From NCBI GenBank assembly GCA_036768485.1, contig JAVLUZ010000340.1:6349637-6413636 (forward strand): DNA of 64,000 nt. Reading direction: 5' to 3'. Shown in pieces: positions 23,615 through 35,247 of this stretch; within the stretch, counting starts at the first letter, position 1, and each line of letters begins with the position of its first letter. A program made the translations under genes and the position numbers. The stretch comes from Mermis nigrescens (Eukaryota > Nematoda > Enoplea > Mermithida > Mermithidae). The notes beneath the pieces are model-generated. The model made no database searches and was not told the origin of the DNA. It was given only the letters and a program-made list of their open reading frames with translations.

Positions 23615-23784
23615 CATCTTCCATGACGTAAACCAGCGATCCAACGTCCCCCTCCCGAATGATAACGCAGTCCCGGTGAACTTCGACCGGATACATGCAT
23701 TCGACAATTTCGGAGATCTGCTCCACGTCCAGGTAACGCATGAAGTCATTTTCCAACACGGCGTTCTTTATCAGTTCTTTGGTT
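23615..23784 (-). CDS. egl-4: PKG exon 2: first common exon, start of cGMP site A
   Basis: The exon reads [56 protein letters not shown] plus G. This is the N-terminal helix bundle and first beta strands of site [17 protein letters not shown] is near-universal in PKG. Its first base A joins the AG left by either first exon to make Arg. Acceptor TATATTTAG; donor ATG|GTAAAG. Confidence 0.95.
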
Positions 23785-25049
23785 CTAAATATATTTTTTG
23801 TGTGTGAAATCTTAGGGTTTAAAATTAAAATCGAAAATTTTCAAAATTTTAAATCTAGAACATTTGATTTAAAATCATTTAATTTAACATTTGACATTTA
23901 AAATCATTTAAATTTGAAAATAAATTAAAAATCTTAGCATTTAGTTTTCGTGTTTTATTTCTCTGATTCTATTTTTAACAATTTGAAGTAAAGACTCTAA
24001 AGTGATATTCCCGCAATGAGAAATAATGCTAAGTCAATAATATAAAGAATGTATCGAAAAGAAGAATAAAGGGCCATGCAAATTAAGGCACTGTCGAATA
24101 CGATAGCTATTTGAAAAAGTTAAAATGCGTTCGAATAGTCGCGATTTCGGATGAATGGTAAAACATGAGTACCGTCAGAAATAAGTATAACATGGGTTAA
24201 AAACCCCGGATGTTTTACAAAACGTGCGGAAAAGGTTGAGAATTTCATGAAAATTCGATTAGTATTGAGGAAATTACTGACCTTTTAAAAAATCACTATT
24301 CGACGCAAGAGTAGGCAGTTCTAATCCTCTTAACGGGTTTTCTCATTATATTCTTCTCATCTTTAGGCTTGGTTGTATATAAAACATTATTTTAAGCTGC
24401 TTAAGTCAATATAACTCGAGGTTGAATCGGCTTAAATGGCACTTTAAGAAATTTACATAAATTTGCATATATCAAACTTATAAAGATTTTTTAACAAAAC
24501 GATTAGCAGATTAGTAATTAACGCCTCAGGTATGACAGGGAACAACTACTTTCTATCGAAATTCCGTCAGAAATTTGTTTATTAGGTCTAAATCACTCAA
24601 AGAATGCGAATTTAGCGGTAAGTACCGAAATATTCCTACACATAACGGATTTGAATCAAATTTTCAATCAAATTTGCTTTCCAAGCCTTCTTTTCTTCTA
24701 TTCTTAACGTTTTGTAAAAAATAACTTTATGGATCCTTCTTACATGTTTAAGACCGTTTCTTACCTTTTAAAAACCTTGCAACCCCCAGAATTCTAGTGC
24801 TGTCCACCTATGGCTACGACTTACCTCCACACTTTAAACGACAGTGTAAATAAGTGAGTGCTGATTACTGCAAGTACGTTTACGAGATGTAAATAATAGT
24901 TGCATAAATGTTGAACAAAATGTGATTAAGTCATAAAATAATAATTTAATAATAAAATGAAAATAAGATAGAATAAAGAAAAACTCATGAAACCTTGTGC
25001 ATGGAAATAAATTTTCAGCAATTTAGTCTGTTCTGTTTCATATGCATAA

Positions 25050-25173
25050 GTTTGGGCATAAGTTTTATGAATTTTTTCGAACGTAAGCCGACGGATTGCG
25101 ATAGTAATATATCGAAATCAATGCTATAATCGCACGGCTTATTGTCAGACATAGGTTTTAAAATTTATGCAAA
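25050..25173. repeat. R6 repeat, copy 1
   Basis: A block starting GTTTGGGCATAAGTTTTATGA and containing GTAAGCCGACGGATT matches 28,229-28,369. It has TTTGGGCATAA-type inverted ends, the right one worn. Confidence 0.7.
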
Positions 25174-26564
25174 CATCTGTAGTGGTTTCTAAGCACCTCA
25201 CTCTGATATAATTTTGCATAATAAATCTTCAGTTGATTATTAATTGATCGTATGCACAGTATGGCGTTTGCGGCTTACGTTAAACAGATTTTGCGGTCGA
25301 TTTGCATTGACTCAAGAATTATGATCCAAGCACAATGTTCCGTGAATCGGACTATAGAATCAATGTATTAACAGCATAATAGGCAATTATAGGCAAACTG
25401 GCTTTAACTTCTCGCTAATATGAATATCGATTCGGGTTTCTATCATGGTGGCAGCCATGCCGCAAATGCCCCCATTTTTTGTTTTTAATACTTTTTATGG
25501 TGAAACGCTGTGGGAATGAAAATTTACGAAAGCAAACAAGGGATCCCGCAACAGCAGAACCATGATCCGATCACAAATTAATGATTATAACGGACCATTG
25601 AAACTGAATCAAATAGATAAGCTCATGTCTATCAGTCAGCGCAGGAAAATACGAGTATATTTGGCTGTGCTAAGACGAAAAATGACCCGATAAATTTCTT
25701 ATCGCAAGCTGGCGTAATTTATTTATTAAATATTCAATATGCTAATTAGGTTCCGCGCAGCGGTAATTAAGTAATCGCAATTTTATAGTTTGGTCGGATG
25801 AGATCTCAGAATTAGTATGGATTTGGGCATAGTTTGAGCCTGATAAGTTCCTCGCTGAATGCCCGAAATATCTGGCTGTTCCAGCTGTAACTGCTGCTGT
25901 TGTTGTTCTTGTTGTTGTGACATTGATAGCCTATGGAGAGGCAGGCGATGAGCGGAAATTCCGGCTTTCTCCGGAAATTTGTTATTATTTTTTGAAACTG
26001 ATATTTTCATAGCTGTAGCCGCAGGGTAAATTCGCGCCATTATTATAATCTGCGAGCATAACAGTTTTTTGTATTTTACTAAGATTTCCTGCTATTATAA
26101 ATTCAAGTTTTGAGTAAGTCAACTGATTAAGACATCTACCTGACCGAAAATTAAAAATTATTTACAAAATAATATATAATTCTGTGTATCCGCAAGTACA
26201 ATTAACCAATAAAAGATCAGAATCTTTTTTCCCTAAAATCGAAAAATGTATCCGTTTTCGCAAGTGAAAAAAGCGGGAGAAATACATAAAAGCTATTTTG
26301 CCAAGTATCCGGCTATTCTGAGCAAAAATAAGTGCTTCAGATATTGTTAATTAGACTGACCCTATATGACGGCGCCCCAGATGTTCAAGGGTCATAAAAG
26401 ACCAAAAAAATAATAATAGAGCAAAAAAAGAGGTCTTAGACGTTCCTCGTCCAAATTTATCCACTGTTATCCAAAAAAGAGCTAAAAGCGAAAATTTCGA
26501 AAACTCTATTCCCGGCGCCTACGCTGTTTTAAATTTATATTTTTTTCTCCTGAATCAATGAGTC

Positions 26565-26745
26565 CAACCATTCATGGGCAGCGACCGAATTCTGAGGATC
26601 CGATGGAGCAAAATTGTTCGAAAAATAGCACCAAAAATTCAATACTGGAATGGTCTGTCATTTTAGGAGGGAGTCCGTCAGATTCTAGGAGTCCAGACTT
26701 CTCCAGACCTCCTACGCCCATGTGTGATCCCAACCATGCTCGTTT
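26565..26745 (-). repeat. R7 repeat copy beside exon 1A
   Basis: ATTCATGGGCAGCGACCGAATTC to CTACGCCCATGTGTGA; ends resemble R1 ends. Flanks GTCCAACC/TCCCAACC match 6/8. It lies about 115 bases downstream of the exon 1A donor. Related blocks are at about 2,290-2,425, 50,565-50,860, 53,815-53,990, 54,385-54,540, 55,870-56,035 and 63,142-63,300. Confidence 0.6.
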
Positions 26746-26858
26746 CACCCTCATGTAAGGTCAGATGGAGCGCGGTCATGTCGTCAAACTTTTTTAAAAC
26801 TTGTTTTGGAAAAATGCCAAATTTTTTATGGAAGAAGACTTCCACTCATCGCCTCAAC

Positions 26859-27142
26859 CTTGATCTTTCGAGCGACGACGGGTCGCTTCGATGATCGTCC
26901 GAGTCAGTCTGATTGGCGTCGTCTTCATTTTGGCTCTGCTGAGCCGCCGCCGACAAAAACGCCAGAGGCGAATTGGCGTTCATGGCCAAATTTCGATATT
27001 TCCTCAGTTCGAATTCTAATTTTTCGACTAACGCCTCCTTTTCCAACAATTCGTCGGTCAAATCTTCGATCAACTCGTCCCTCTGCTTCAATTCCTCCAA
27101 TTTTTCTTGCAACGCCAGTTGAAAATCGCGCAGTGTCGCCAT
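26859..27142 (-). CDS. egl-4: PKG alternative first exon 1A (short isoform), leucine zipper
   Basis: Starts MATLRDFQLALQEKLEELKQ in a good start context (AAAAATGG). Residues about 7-50 form a charged coiled coil with Leu/Ile heptads (LEELKQRDELIEDLTDELLE and onward), the PKG dimerisation zipper. Next come an Ala-rich piece and an acidic, Ser-rich stretch (QNEDDANQTDSDDHRSDP). It ends TCA AG|GTTGAG, in phase 2, and joins exon 2 to read SRTKELIK. No RxxGISAEP autoinhibitory motif is present before the join. A TATA-like box lies about 155 bases upstream. The frame on the opposite strand is a shadow. Confidence 0.85.
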
Positions 27143-27199
27143 TTTTGTCGAAAAAGTGTCGGTTTTTAAATTTATCAGCGATGTAACGCGATTAATTCC

Positions 27200-27500
27200 T
27201 TATCTATGCCGTCCGAATGACGCGAAATCGACGGGCGCTTTCAAATTTATTACTTCATATAGTATCGCAGAGATATTACGTCGTTTACATTCGCTTATAT
27301 AAAGCTGGAATAACGCAAAATGAACGGGTTCGATAGAAAAAAATTTTGAAGTGCCCGACTCCCGAACGACTTACGATAAGACAACTCGACGATTATAGTA
27401 CGTCGAGGATCCCATGACATTAATATCCCGCCGTTATTTAGTCGTTTATATACATTTTGAATAACGCAAAATTACCGGGTTTCATAATTTGTAACGTTTT
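27200..27500 (-). repeat. Diverged tandem duplication of the exon 1A promoter block
   Basis: CGTTTACATTCGCTTATATAAAGCTGGAATAACGCAAAATG (about 27,281-27,322) reappears as CGTTTATATACATTTTGAATAACGCAAAATTACC (about 27,443-27,477). Period about 150 bases; both hold a TATATA core. Confidence 0.6.
27294..27304 (-). promoter_or_regulatory. TATA-like box of the short PKG isoform
   Basis: CTTTATATAAG on the minus strand (the core is self-complementary) lies about 155 bases upstream of the exon 1A ATG. The spacing would leave a 5' leader of roughly 120 bases. A diverged second copy of the same block lies at about 27,430-27,480. This is a sequence match only. Confidence 0.4.
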
Positions 27501-28228
27501 CAAAGTTCCTGGCTTCTAAACGACTGACATCAATACAGTTTTACGGATACTGCACGCACGAAGAGCCCGAAACAAAAAGTAAAGTCGATATTTAAGTACC
27601 GCTTAATCGAATAATTTATCGCTACTATGCAAATTTCGCTTAATGACTAATAGCTAAAGTCAAAAAGGAAGAGCATAAGGGAAGGAAGCTTAAGGATAAG
27701 GAATGAGAAGAAGCTCGAAATGCTTTATCTAAATCGGATTTCTCTGAGTCAGGGCATTATTTAATCGCACGAGTAGGCTTAGCTGACGTTAAAAAGTCTC
27801 CAAGGGTATATTTCGAGGTAAAGCCGGTTCAATACGCAATTAATGAGACATTTTTGCCCTTTAGCATAACTGATTGCAGGAAAGGAGTTTTAGAAAGGTA
27901 CGATAGTAGCTTAGCATGTGTAATTAAGATCGATTGATACCGGCTTCACTGCATTTAGCTAATGACCCGGAAAACGCCAAGTATGGAAACAAAGCTAGCA
28001 AGGGAATAATTTACTCAATATGAGCTTTCAGCTTAACTAACCGATGTAAAAAGCTCTTATAATGAAAATTATCTGCCGCTTCCGTTTCCGATTATTATCG
28101 AGAAATTTCCTTCGATAACTGGAATGAAAGCACGTAGGCAGGCCGTTAGCTATGGAAGGTGGGGGGGGGCAAAATAGATATTATAAAACCCATGTTCCTT
28201 ACTCAACTTATAGATCTGCTTCACATAA

Positions 28229-28369
28229 GTTTGGGCATAAATTTTAAGAATTTTTTCGTTAGTAAGCCGACGGATTACGATAGTTATACATCATAGCAAT
28301 GCTATAATCGCAATTTGTCAGCTTATTGTCTGATATGTCGAATATGGTTTCTAAAATTGATGCCCAAAG
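28229..28369. repeat. R6 repeat, copy 2
   Basis: About 140 bases with ends GTTTGGGCATAAATTTTAAG and CTAAAATTGATGCCCAAAG as inverted repeats. Together with copy 1 it brackets first exon 1A. No target duplication is evident. Confidence 0.7.
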
Positions 28370-28404
28370 TCGCGCAATTTGGCAGAAACACGGAAAGCAA
28401 ATGA

Positions 28405-28770
28405 CGTTTGGGGGTCACCCCCCGCAGAATCATTTTTCACCCCCCCCAGAATTGGCGATTTTTCAAAAGTTTCCTAAACTTACCTGAAAATTGGTAGAAA
28501 AAGTGTCTTTTCAAGGGTTTTTGGCTATCTATTTGCTCAAAATCGCCAAATTTTCCGGCGCTTCGCGCCATATAATCATGTTTTAAGCGATATATTGGTC
28601 AATTTATTCGACTTTTTTCGAAATTTTTTTCATGATTTTATGCTCTAGAAGGATAGAGTATCGTCAAAAACGCCAAAAAACGATGTTTTTTAACGCGTAC
28701 CGGCCATTTTTGGGCCCAAAAAAGGCACTTTAGGTTTTCACCCCCCAGAATTCCCATGCTGTGCATGTAT
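28405..28770 (-). repeat. R5 repeat copy
   Basis: Reverse copy with GGTCACCCCCCGCAGAATC at one end, GGCGCTTCGCGCCATATAATC in the middle and AATTCCCATGCTGTGCATG at the other. Confidence 0.65.
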
Positions 28771-29482
28771 GCTAATAACAATTCTGAATATTAACAACGA
28801 TTTCTTCCTGTTAAGTTAAATGCGTCGATTTCTTCATTCGTAAATTGATAACCAAAACAAATGCGTGGACATAAAGAAACAGTTCAGCTAATTATATTTC
28901 GAGCTACATAAGCATCATTCGATGCGGGGGAATTTCGAATTTTTCAATAGAACACGTATTCCATTTATTAACTTTTCAGCATCAATACAATATCATTCAA
29001 AAATACATCTACTGTAAAACAAAGGTAGATGACAAATTCATATCTTTTGATTTAATCTAACTTTTAAGCTTAAAGCTAATCTAACTTTTAAGCTTAAGGG
29101 TTGTCGTGTCTAGATGCCATAGCTGTTTTAAACTACTCCAATACACGATTATTTATCACTTGTTATTTGTAACTACTAAATTTAGCTCAATATCATAATG
29201 TTATCTTAAGTCTATCTATGACAAAAAATTAAAAACACCCGATTTTTGTCATTTTTGACATTAAAATCACTTTATGCGCTACGGTCCGAACCAGCTAAAA
29301 CGTCGCATTTTTCATACTATACAAGAAGAAAATAAAATTTAAGAGTCAGGTCTAGAAAATACTATTCCCCGGCCAGACGCTTGCCGTTTTTATATAAAAT
29401 ATAGTTTTGTGATTTGCAAAAAACAGTTTTTTTTTCAGCTGCAAGCGAGCGATCTCTAGGCTGAATACCACATGGTCAGAAC

Positions 29483-29746
29483 CATACGTGGGCAGCAAGA
29501 AAATTCTGGGGGGAGGGGTGCAAGATTTTTTGAAAGTCAAAAAATGGCCTTAAAAATGGTGGTAGGGCGATAAAAACACCATTTTTCGACGTTTCTCATC
29601 AAGCACTATCCATTGGCATCGACAAATTGCGAAAAAACCGAAAAAAATTTCAAAAATTGAATTCTGGGCGGGATATTTTGATTTCTGGGGGGGGTATTTC
29701 GGTTTCCGGGGGGTGCATACCCCCCAAACCCCCACGCCCAGGTGTG
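29483..29746 (-). mobile_element. R1 MITE copy 3
   Basis: Reverse copy CATACGTGGGCAGC to CCCAGGTGTG with flanks GTCAGAAC/GTCAGAAA (7/8). It lies in the long intron between the two PKG first exons. Confidence 0.88.
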
Positions 29747-32379
29747 GTCAGAAAATAAATAAATTGCAAAAAATGTCATTCCACCAGGCACACCCGGACA
29801 GAATAAAATCGAGCCAAATCTAAATTATCCAATCAAGTTCAGAGATCGAAAAATTTAGTGAGAAAATAAAACGTGTATTAAACCCACACGACGCTTAGTT
29901 CGATAAAGCGCAATGCGTCGTCGTTTTCCTCCAAATTAGCGCACTACTTCCAAAAATACGAATGGCTTAAACTTAATAAGATAGTATCATGGAGAATGAC
30001 ACGTGTTCTGGTAATTGGTTAGCTGAACATTAGAGCGAGTTTCGACGCTAAACTCCGCGCACTACCCGCTAGTCCTGCTAGCAGGGCGTCGTATGGAAAT
30101 TTCCAGCTTATAATAGCATACGCCAAACTAATGAGCTGATAAGGCGGCGCGCAGGAGGTACCCGGTGGAGCTGAGGTAGTGATGATAGAAAACCCGTAAT
30201 TTCGCGGTTTTACCGGAGGAAACTAACATTAAACGAACTCGCTCACATCTCGCAGTGCATCCTACGATTTATTGAACATGGCCTAAAAAATCATGAATAT
30301 TATCATTGGACCGTCTGGCGTATCGCCTATTCTATCAGGAAACGAGGTAATCAGTCGGTAACCCTTGGGGTTCCTCGATTATGGGCACGAAAAAAACGCC
30401 GATTCGCTGATTAAAATATTTCTCAAACAAATATTTAATACACAGGAGCTTAGGAATTGCTGGAAATTCCAGAAACCAGAAAGTGTGCGGTTTTTTTGGA
30501 AAATTTTTCCCCTTCTGAACGATTGTATATAATAAATCGTGGACCTCGTTCACACGCACGATCGGGCGATCGAAACTTTGAACGAAATTTCGGGAGAATG
30601 ACGTATTTGATGCGAGGCTCGTGTCGAATCATCATTTTTAAGTTCGTCAAATTCTGAACACTAAATGAGGCAAAGTGGAGCAACACTGAACGATTAGTAC
30701 GAATAGGAATGCAATTTTTCCCAGTGAGTAATTTATATTTGAGTTTTTTTGAACGTTTTGAGCAAAAACAACGAGATAAGCTAACATAAAGATCGATCAC
30801 TCAAAAACGGCACAACACAAAAGTTGTATCATTGCGAATGTATCTCGCTGCAACTGATTACTTGAGATAAATTGCTACAGGAAAAACACAAAGAAATTCT
30901 GAGTGTAAACAATTAATTTGAATAAGTCAAAAAATCAATAAATGGCGCGGTATCATCTCGCTAAAATTAATCGGAAAGCTAAACTAAAACTATACCAGGA
31001 AACTAAAAAGTATAAAACTAAAACTAAAACTAAAAACAATATATAAACATGTAAATAACAAGTTCGAAACCAGGTTGAAAATTTAAGCAAGTTTGTAGGG
31101 AAATTATGCCAAATTATGTCAATTACAGACTAAGGCTACTTGAAAATTCCAATTATAATAATAATTCGAAATTCCCAAATTTCAAAATTTCAATTTCAAT
31201 AAGCAAAATTCCAAACATCCAATATTCCCAAAATTTCTTAAATTCCCAAATTACAATCCCTAAGTTATCGACTAAGTACTAAAAATCTATAAAAAATAAT
31301 GTATTGGAATAAGCCGGAATGCCGAAAATTGACCAAGTATGTATACAATCGGTCAAGAGTTTCGCTTCAAACGCAAATTTCGCGCATCAGCCTCGGTCCA
31401 TTGCGATAAAAATAAAACGACAAGCCTACTGGTTCGATAGCCACAGTACGCATTCCGAGTGGTCCTTCTATTATGCAAATATGCAAATTAAGCTTAATAT
31501 GTAAGCATGCGCCTTTTCCACGGAAATCTTATTACATTCCATTTAATGCGTCTCTTGATAGCACGTAATACGGAGTCGATTTATAGTCAGCGCGGGCTTG
31601 TGGAAAAAATTTGGAGAAAAAAAATTGCGCAGAGCGTAGGAATCGAACCACAGCATGGGCCTGAATACGGTCGCCGCGATGGATATTAATAGGCGACGCA
31701 ATTTTATTAGCTCAAACGAAGACGATAATGGAAATAAAACTCCGCCTATGCTGTGCGTCACGGCGACTAATAATTTTTAATCAAATTTATGCATTTTTTG
31801 CCGAAAAAAACATCCGCTACTACGATTGGTCGGATAAGTGTGGCGAGAAAAAACATGTTCATAACGTGGATAATAATAAATTACCGACGGCGCAAATTTA
31901 TATGAAATACGCTTTAAGATTTTTTTGTACGAACTTCAGAACCATACGGCTCAAAATTTCGGGTAGAGTCTCCAGCCAATTTTATGGCATGTCGTTTTCA
32001 GTGTACAATGAATGATATTATAGGTTTTTGAACTTTCCTAAAAGAGCTGAAACGATTCAGAAAATGAGACTTAGCTTATTCGAAAGGGTGTTAAGTTTTC
32101 TAGCGATTTACCGAGAAAAATTTTGAAATACGTCGAAACCTTGAAAAATCATTAATAAAATGCCCAAAATTACAGTATTTTACCAATATGGTAGCTTCCA
32201 TGGCGGCCGTATTAAAAATGCGAATTAATTACTAAATCAAATAGCTAGGTAATCATATCAAAGCGCTTTTTCAGCTGTCCAAACAGATTTCGAAAAAGAA
32301 ATTCTGTTTTACAACGCTTTGGGTGCAAAATAAATTTGTGGTGCAAACTTTACTCATCAACAATAAATGAATAGTGTAC

Positions 32380-33800
32380 ACTTTCACACACTGAGTGTAG
32401 AGAAAACTAATAGTCAGATACGTAATTCTGACATTCGATAGAACATTTAGACAAAATTAAGCTACCGCAACGCTCTACAAGTAAAGTTAATTTTCAGCGT
32501 ACATTTGACACAACCACCGAGTGTAAAGAAGATTTTAGTCGGATTCGTTATTCTGATATTACTCTGATATAACGATCAATATTTACGAAAACATCATTCT
32601 CCACAATGGTCTGAAAACAAATAAAGATTGGATGTAAACCGCTCTACATCTCCGTTGAGTGTAAACAAACGCGCCTGACTGACGTATAACGTTTGGCTCC
32701 TGGTACATTTTTAGACTTGAGATCATGTCCAGACTCATAACCACACCTGGGCGTGGAGGGGTTTAGGGGTATGCACCCCCCTCCGATAAACCAACCAAAA
32801 TACTCCCCCCCCGGAAATCAAAATACCCCCCCCCCAGAATTCAATTTTTAAAAATTTTTTCGTTTTTTTCGCAATTTTTTGCTCAATGAGAAACGTCGAA
32901 AATGGTGTTTTTTCGCCATACCACCACTTTTAAGATCATTTTTTGACCTTTGAAAAATCTTGCACCCCCCAGAATTTTTTTGCTGTCCACGTATGCTCAT
33001 AACCGGAGATCTTGGCAGAAAAAGCAGCACAGAAACACGTTTAACACACTCAATTTTCGATTTTAAGCCACCCGGAAAAGCTAAATATTGATGTAAATAA
33101 ACGCAATTCGCTGTGACCTATAACCCCTAGAAATTACTTTATTTCTATTCTATTCGACTTGTCCCGACTTCTAAACGGAGAAATTGGCGAATAAATAATG
33201 GGACAAAAACCGAATTTTTCCATCATTCACCAAATTGTAAACTTTAAAAATCTGAAACTAAATCCCCATCGAGTGTACAGAAATTCGGTTAGAGCCAGTT
33301 TGTAGCCTTTAAATCGTAATACGTTTGTGCGTGAAAAACTTCTGTTCCGCAAAATATTTGATATTGAGCCATAGAAAAGGGAGAAAACGTGTTTTTGCTC
33401 AATCTTACACCCTTGATTTCTAACGTTACACTTCCATAAGTAACTCAATATTAAGTTTTTAAAGGCGGTTCGCTGCGACGTGTAGCCATTAAATAAAGCC
33501 TAATTTGTATTCTATTCAATTTGTCCGGACTTATAACAGGAAAAGTTGGCAGAAGTATCTCAATCTCAGACAAAACCTGTTTTTTACATCATCCACTAGA
33601 TTGTAAAGTTTGAAACCCTAGATCTAAGTCTGTATTGAGTGTCAAAAAGTTTGCAGATAAGCCAAAGGTAGCCCATGAGTCGCAGTATATACATGTCTGC
33701 TGGAACAAATTTCTTGGGACTGATAACCGGAGTTGTTGGCAGACAAAAAAAACAGGCCAAATTGGGTTTTTTCACCCTCAGATTCTTTACACTCTTTACA
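32380..33800. repeat. Old tandem array, period about 350 bases, broken by R1
   Basis: Units share GAGTGTA (near 32,393, 32,519, 32,657, 33,272, 33,636), then TATTCTATTC(G/A)A(C/T)TTGTCC(C/G)GACTT (near 33,147 and 33,510), then GGxAxAxxTTGGCxGAA and a TTxxCATCAT(T/C)CAC step. The R1 copy at 32,742-32,995 splits one unit. Diverged; no coding frame runs through. Confidence 0.65.
32742..32995 (+). mobile_element. R1 MITE copy 4
   Basis: Full copy with exact duplications CTCATAAC on both sides. It is inserted into one unit of the older tandem array at about 32.4-33.8 kb, so it is younger than that array. Confidence 0.92.
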
Positions 33801-34973
33801 CTGCGACTCTGGAAATACGTCACTTTTCAAAATGATAAAAAAGCGGTTTTGAGCTCAGTCAATTGTCTTTATTTTAAAAGACCAGACTGTACAGAGTACA
33901 AAACTGATTTAGAAAAGTTCGGTAACCGACAAAAATGTTAAAAAAGTATAGGTTATACCGTTACTGTAAAACTGTACACACTCTTTTGCTAATCGGGTAA
34001 GATGTGAAAAAGAAAGAAAAAAGGGGGCCCAATCTTTTTTTATTATAAATCTTTTAAAAATCCTTACATTACAGAGTGTTCCGGTGTTGTTGTAGGCTGG
34101 GGTGGACATACGTTGAGGGTACCCAAGTTCATTATAGGTACGAGCTAAAGCGCTACCTATGATTACGTTTCCAAAAATCAGTAGGAATACATGAACGTGA
34201 GTTAAGATAATTTTCAGGATTCAAACGTACAAATATTTAATGAAATTACCGAAAATAAACCAAAAAGATGACAGCATTCACAAGATTCATAATAATCATA
34301 ATATGTAAGAGTCATCTGTAGTACGATTAAATAATAAAATTGTTTATAATTACGATTCTAGAATGGCATTTCGACTGCGACTGACCCGACAAAGTCATTA
34401 GCCGTCTTCGATATTATTGTAATCTTGAATTAGCCGGTATTTAGGCTGTCTAGATCGATTTTTGACTAAATTAGCTTAGATTGAATTAGATTATTAATTT
34501 AATTAAAGTATTAATTAAACAAAATTAGCACATATGAAACCCTGCCTACGTGTATAAATTTCTCTCAAATAAACCAATTATACTAATCCGTCAACTTTCC
34601 CATAGCTAGTGCATTAGCTAACTTGTTGCTTTTTGGTTAGCACTTAGTTTAGCAAAAGTCGTTTTTTCATGATTTTGCAGATTCAGTGCATAAAAAATAA
34701 GTTATCTTCACAACCATATAATTTTTCAAAAAGACCATTAAAGACTGTTCGCTTTATATGATACAAAGAGTGTTCATTCATTACCCGCTTTACTTTTATA
34801 TCGATTAGTTCAGCCTATGTGTAACAAGTGCATTTTTCCTATGGGCTACCTGCGTTCATAATCAACCATTTCAATTTGCAAGCGGTCGTAAAAACGCGCC
34901 GCAACTTTTGATTAAATCTTTATTATTTTACAATAACCTGAAACGCCGCACAGACTTCACTGATAATTAATTA

Positions 34974-35247
34974 CACGTAGGCGTGGTGGTTTCGGGGGGG
35001 GTATGCAACCCTCCTAGAAGTTGAAATAACCCCCCACCCAGAATTCAAATTTTGAAATTTTTTTGTTGCTTTTTTAGCGATTTTTTGATGCCATTGGATA
35101 GTGCTCAATGAGAAACGTCGAAAAAATGGTCTTTTTCGCCATACGACCACTTGTAAGACCATTTTTTGACCTTTGAAAATTTTTCCACCCCTCCCCTCCA
35201 AGAAATTATTCCATTCCCCCAAAGAATTTCGGTGCTGCCCACCTGTG
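34974..35247 (+). mobile_element. R1 MITE copy 5
   Basis: Full-length but divergent copy starting CACGTAGGCGTGG and ending CTGCCCACCTGTG. The flanks give only an imperfect duplication (CTGATAAT/CTGATAGC, offset by six bases), so one border may have changed. Confidence 0.8.

Larger units (their letters stand above)
23785..26858 (-). other. Intron between exon 1A and exon 2
   Basis: Contains R6 copy 1, an R7 copy beside the donor, and a Gln-rich frame at 25,783-26,040 that has no usable donor. The rest is AT-rich. Confidence 0.6.
27501..32340 (-). other. Single-copy and repeat DNA in intron 1B
   Basis: R6 copy 2, an R5 copy and R1 copy 3 lie at 28.2-29.75 kb. The stretch 29,880-32,300 appears single-copy with several frames of 60-116 codons on both strands, none with matching splice sites. 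Nothing further supported. Confidence 0.5.

Noticed and set aside
25783..26040. Minus-strand Gln-rich frame containing PEKAGISAHR, which resembles the PKG autoinhibitory GISA motif, between exons 1A and 2.
   Set aside because: Its acceptors leave the wrong phase for exon 1A, and there is no GT donor before the stop; the likeness is only four residues. Kept as a candidate only if RNA data show it.
26806..27186. 126-codon plus-strand frame opposite exon 1A.
   Set aside because: Shadow of the minus-strand zipper exon.
30335..32015. Several overlapping frames of 60-116 codons on both strands.
   Set aside because: Both strands are equally open, no domains, no matched donor and acceptor pairs; expected by chance in single-copy intron DNA.
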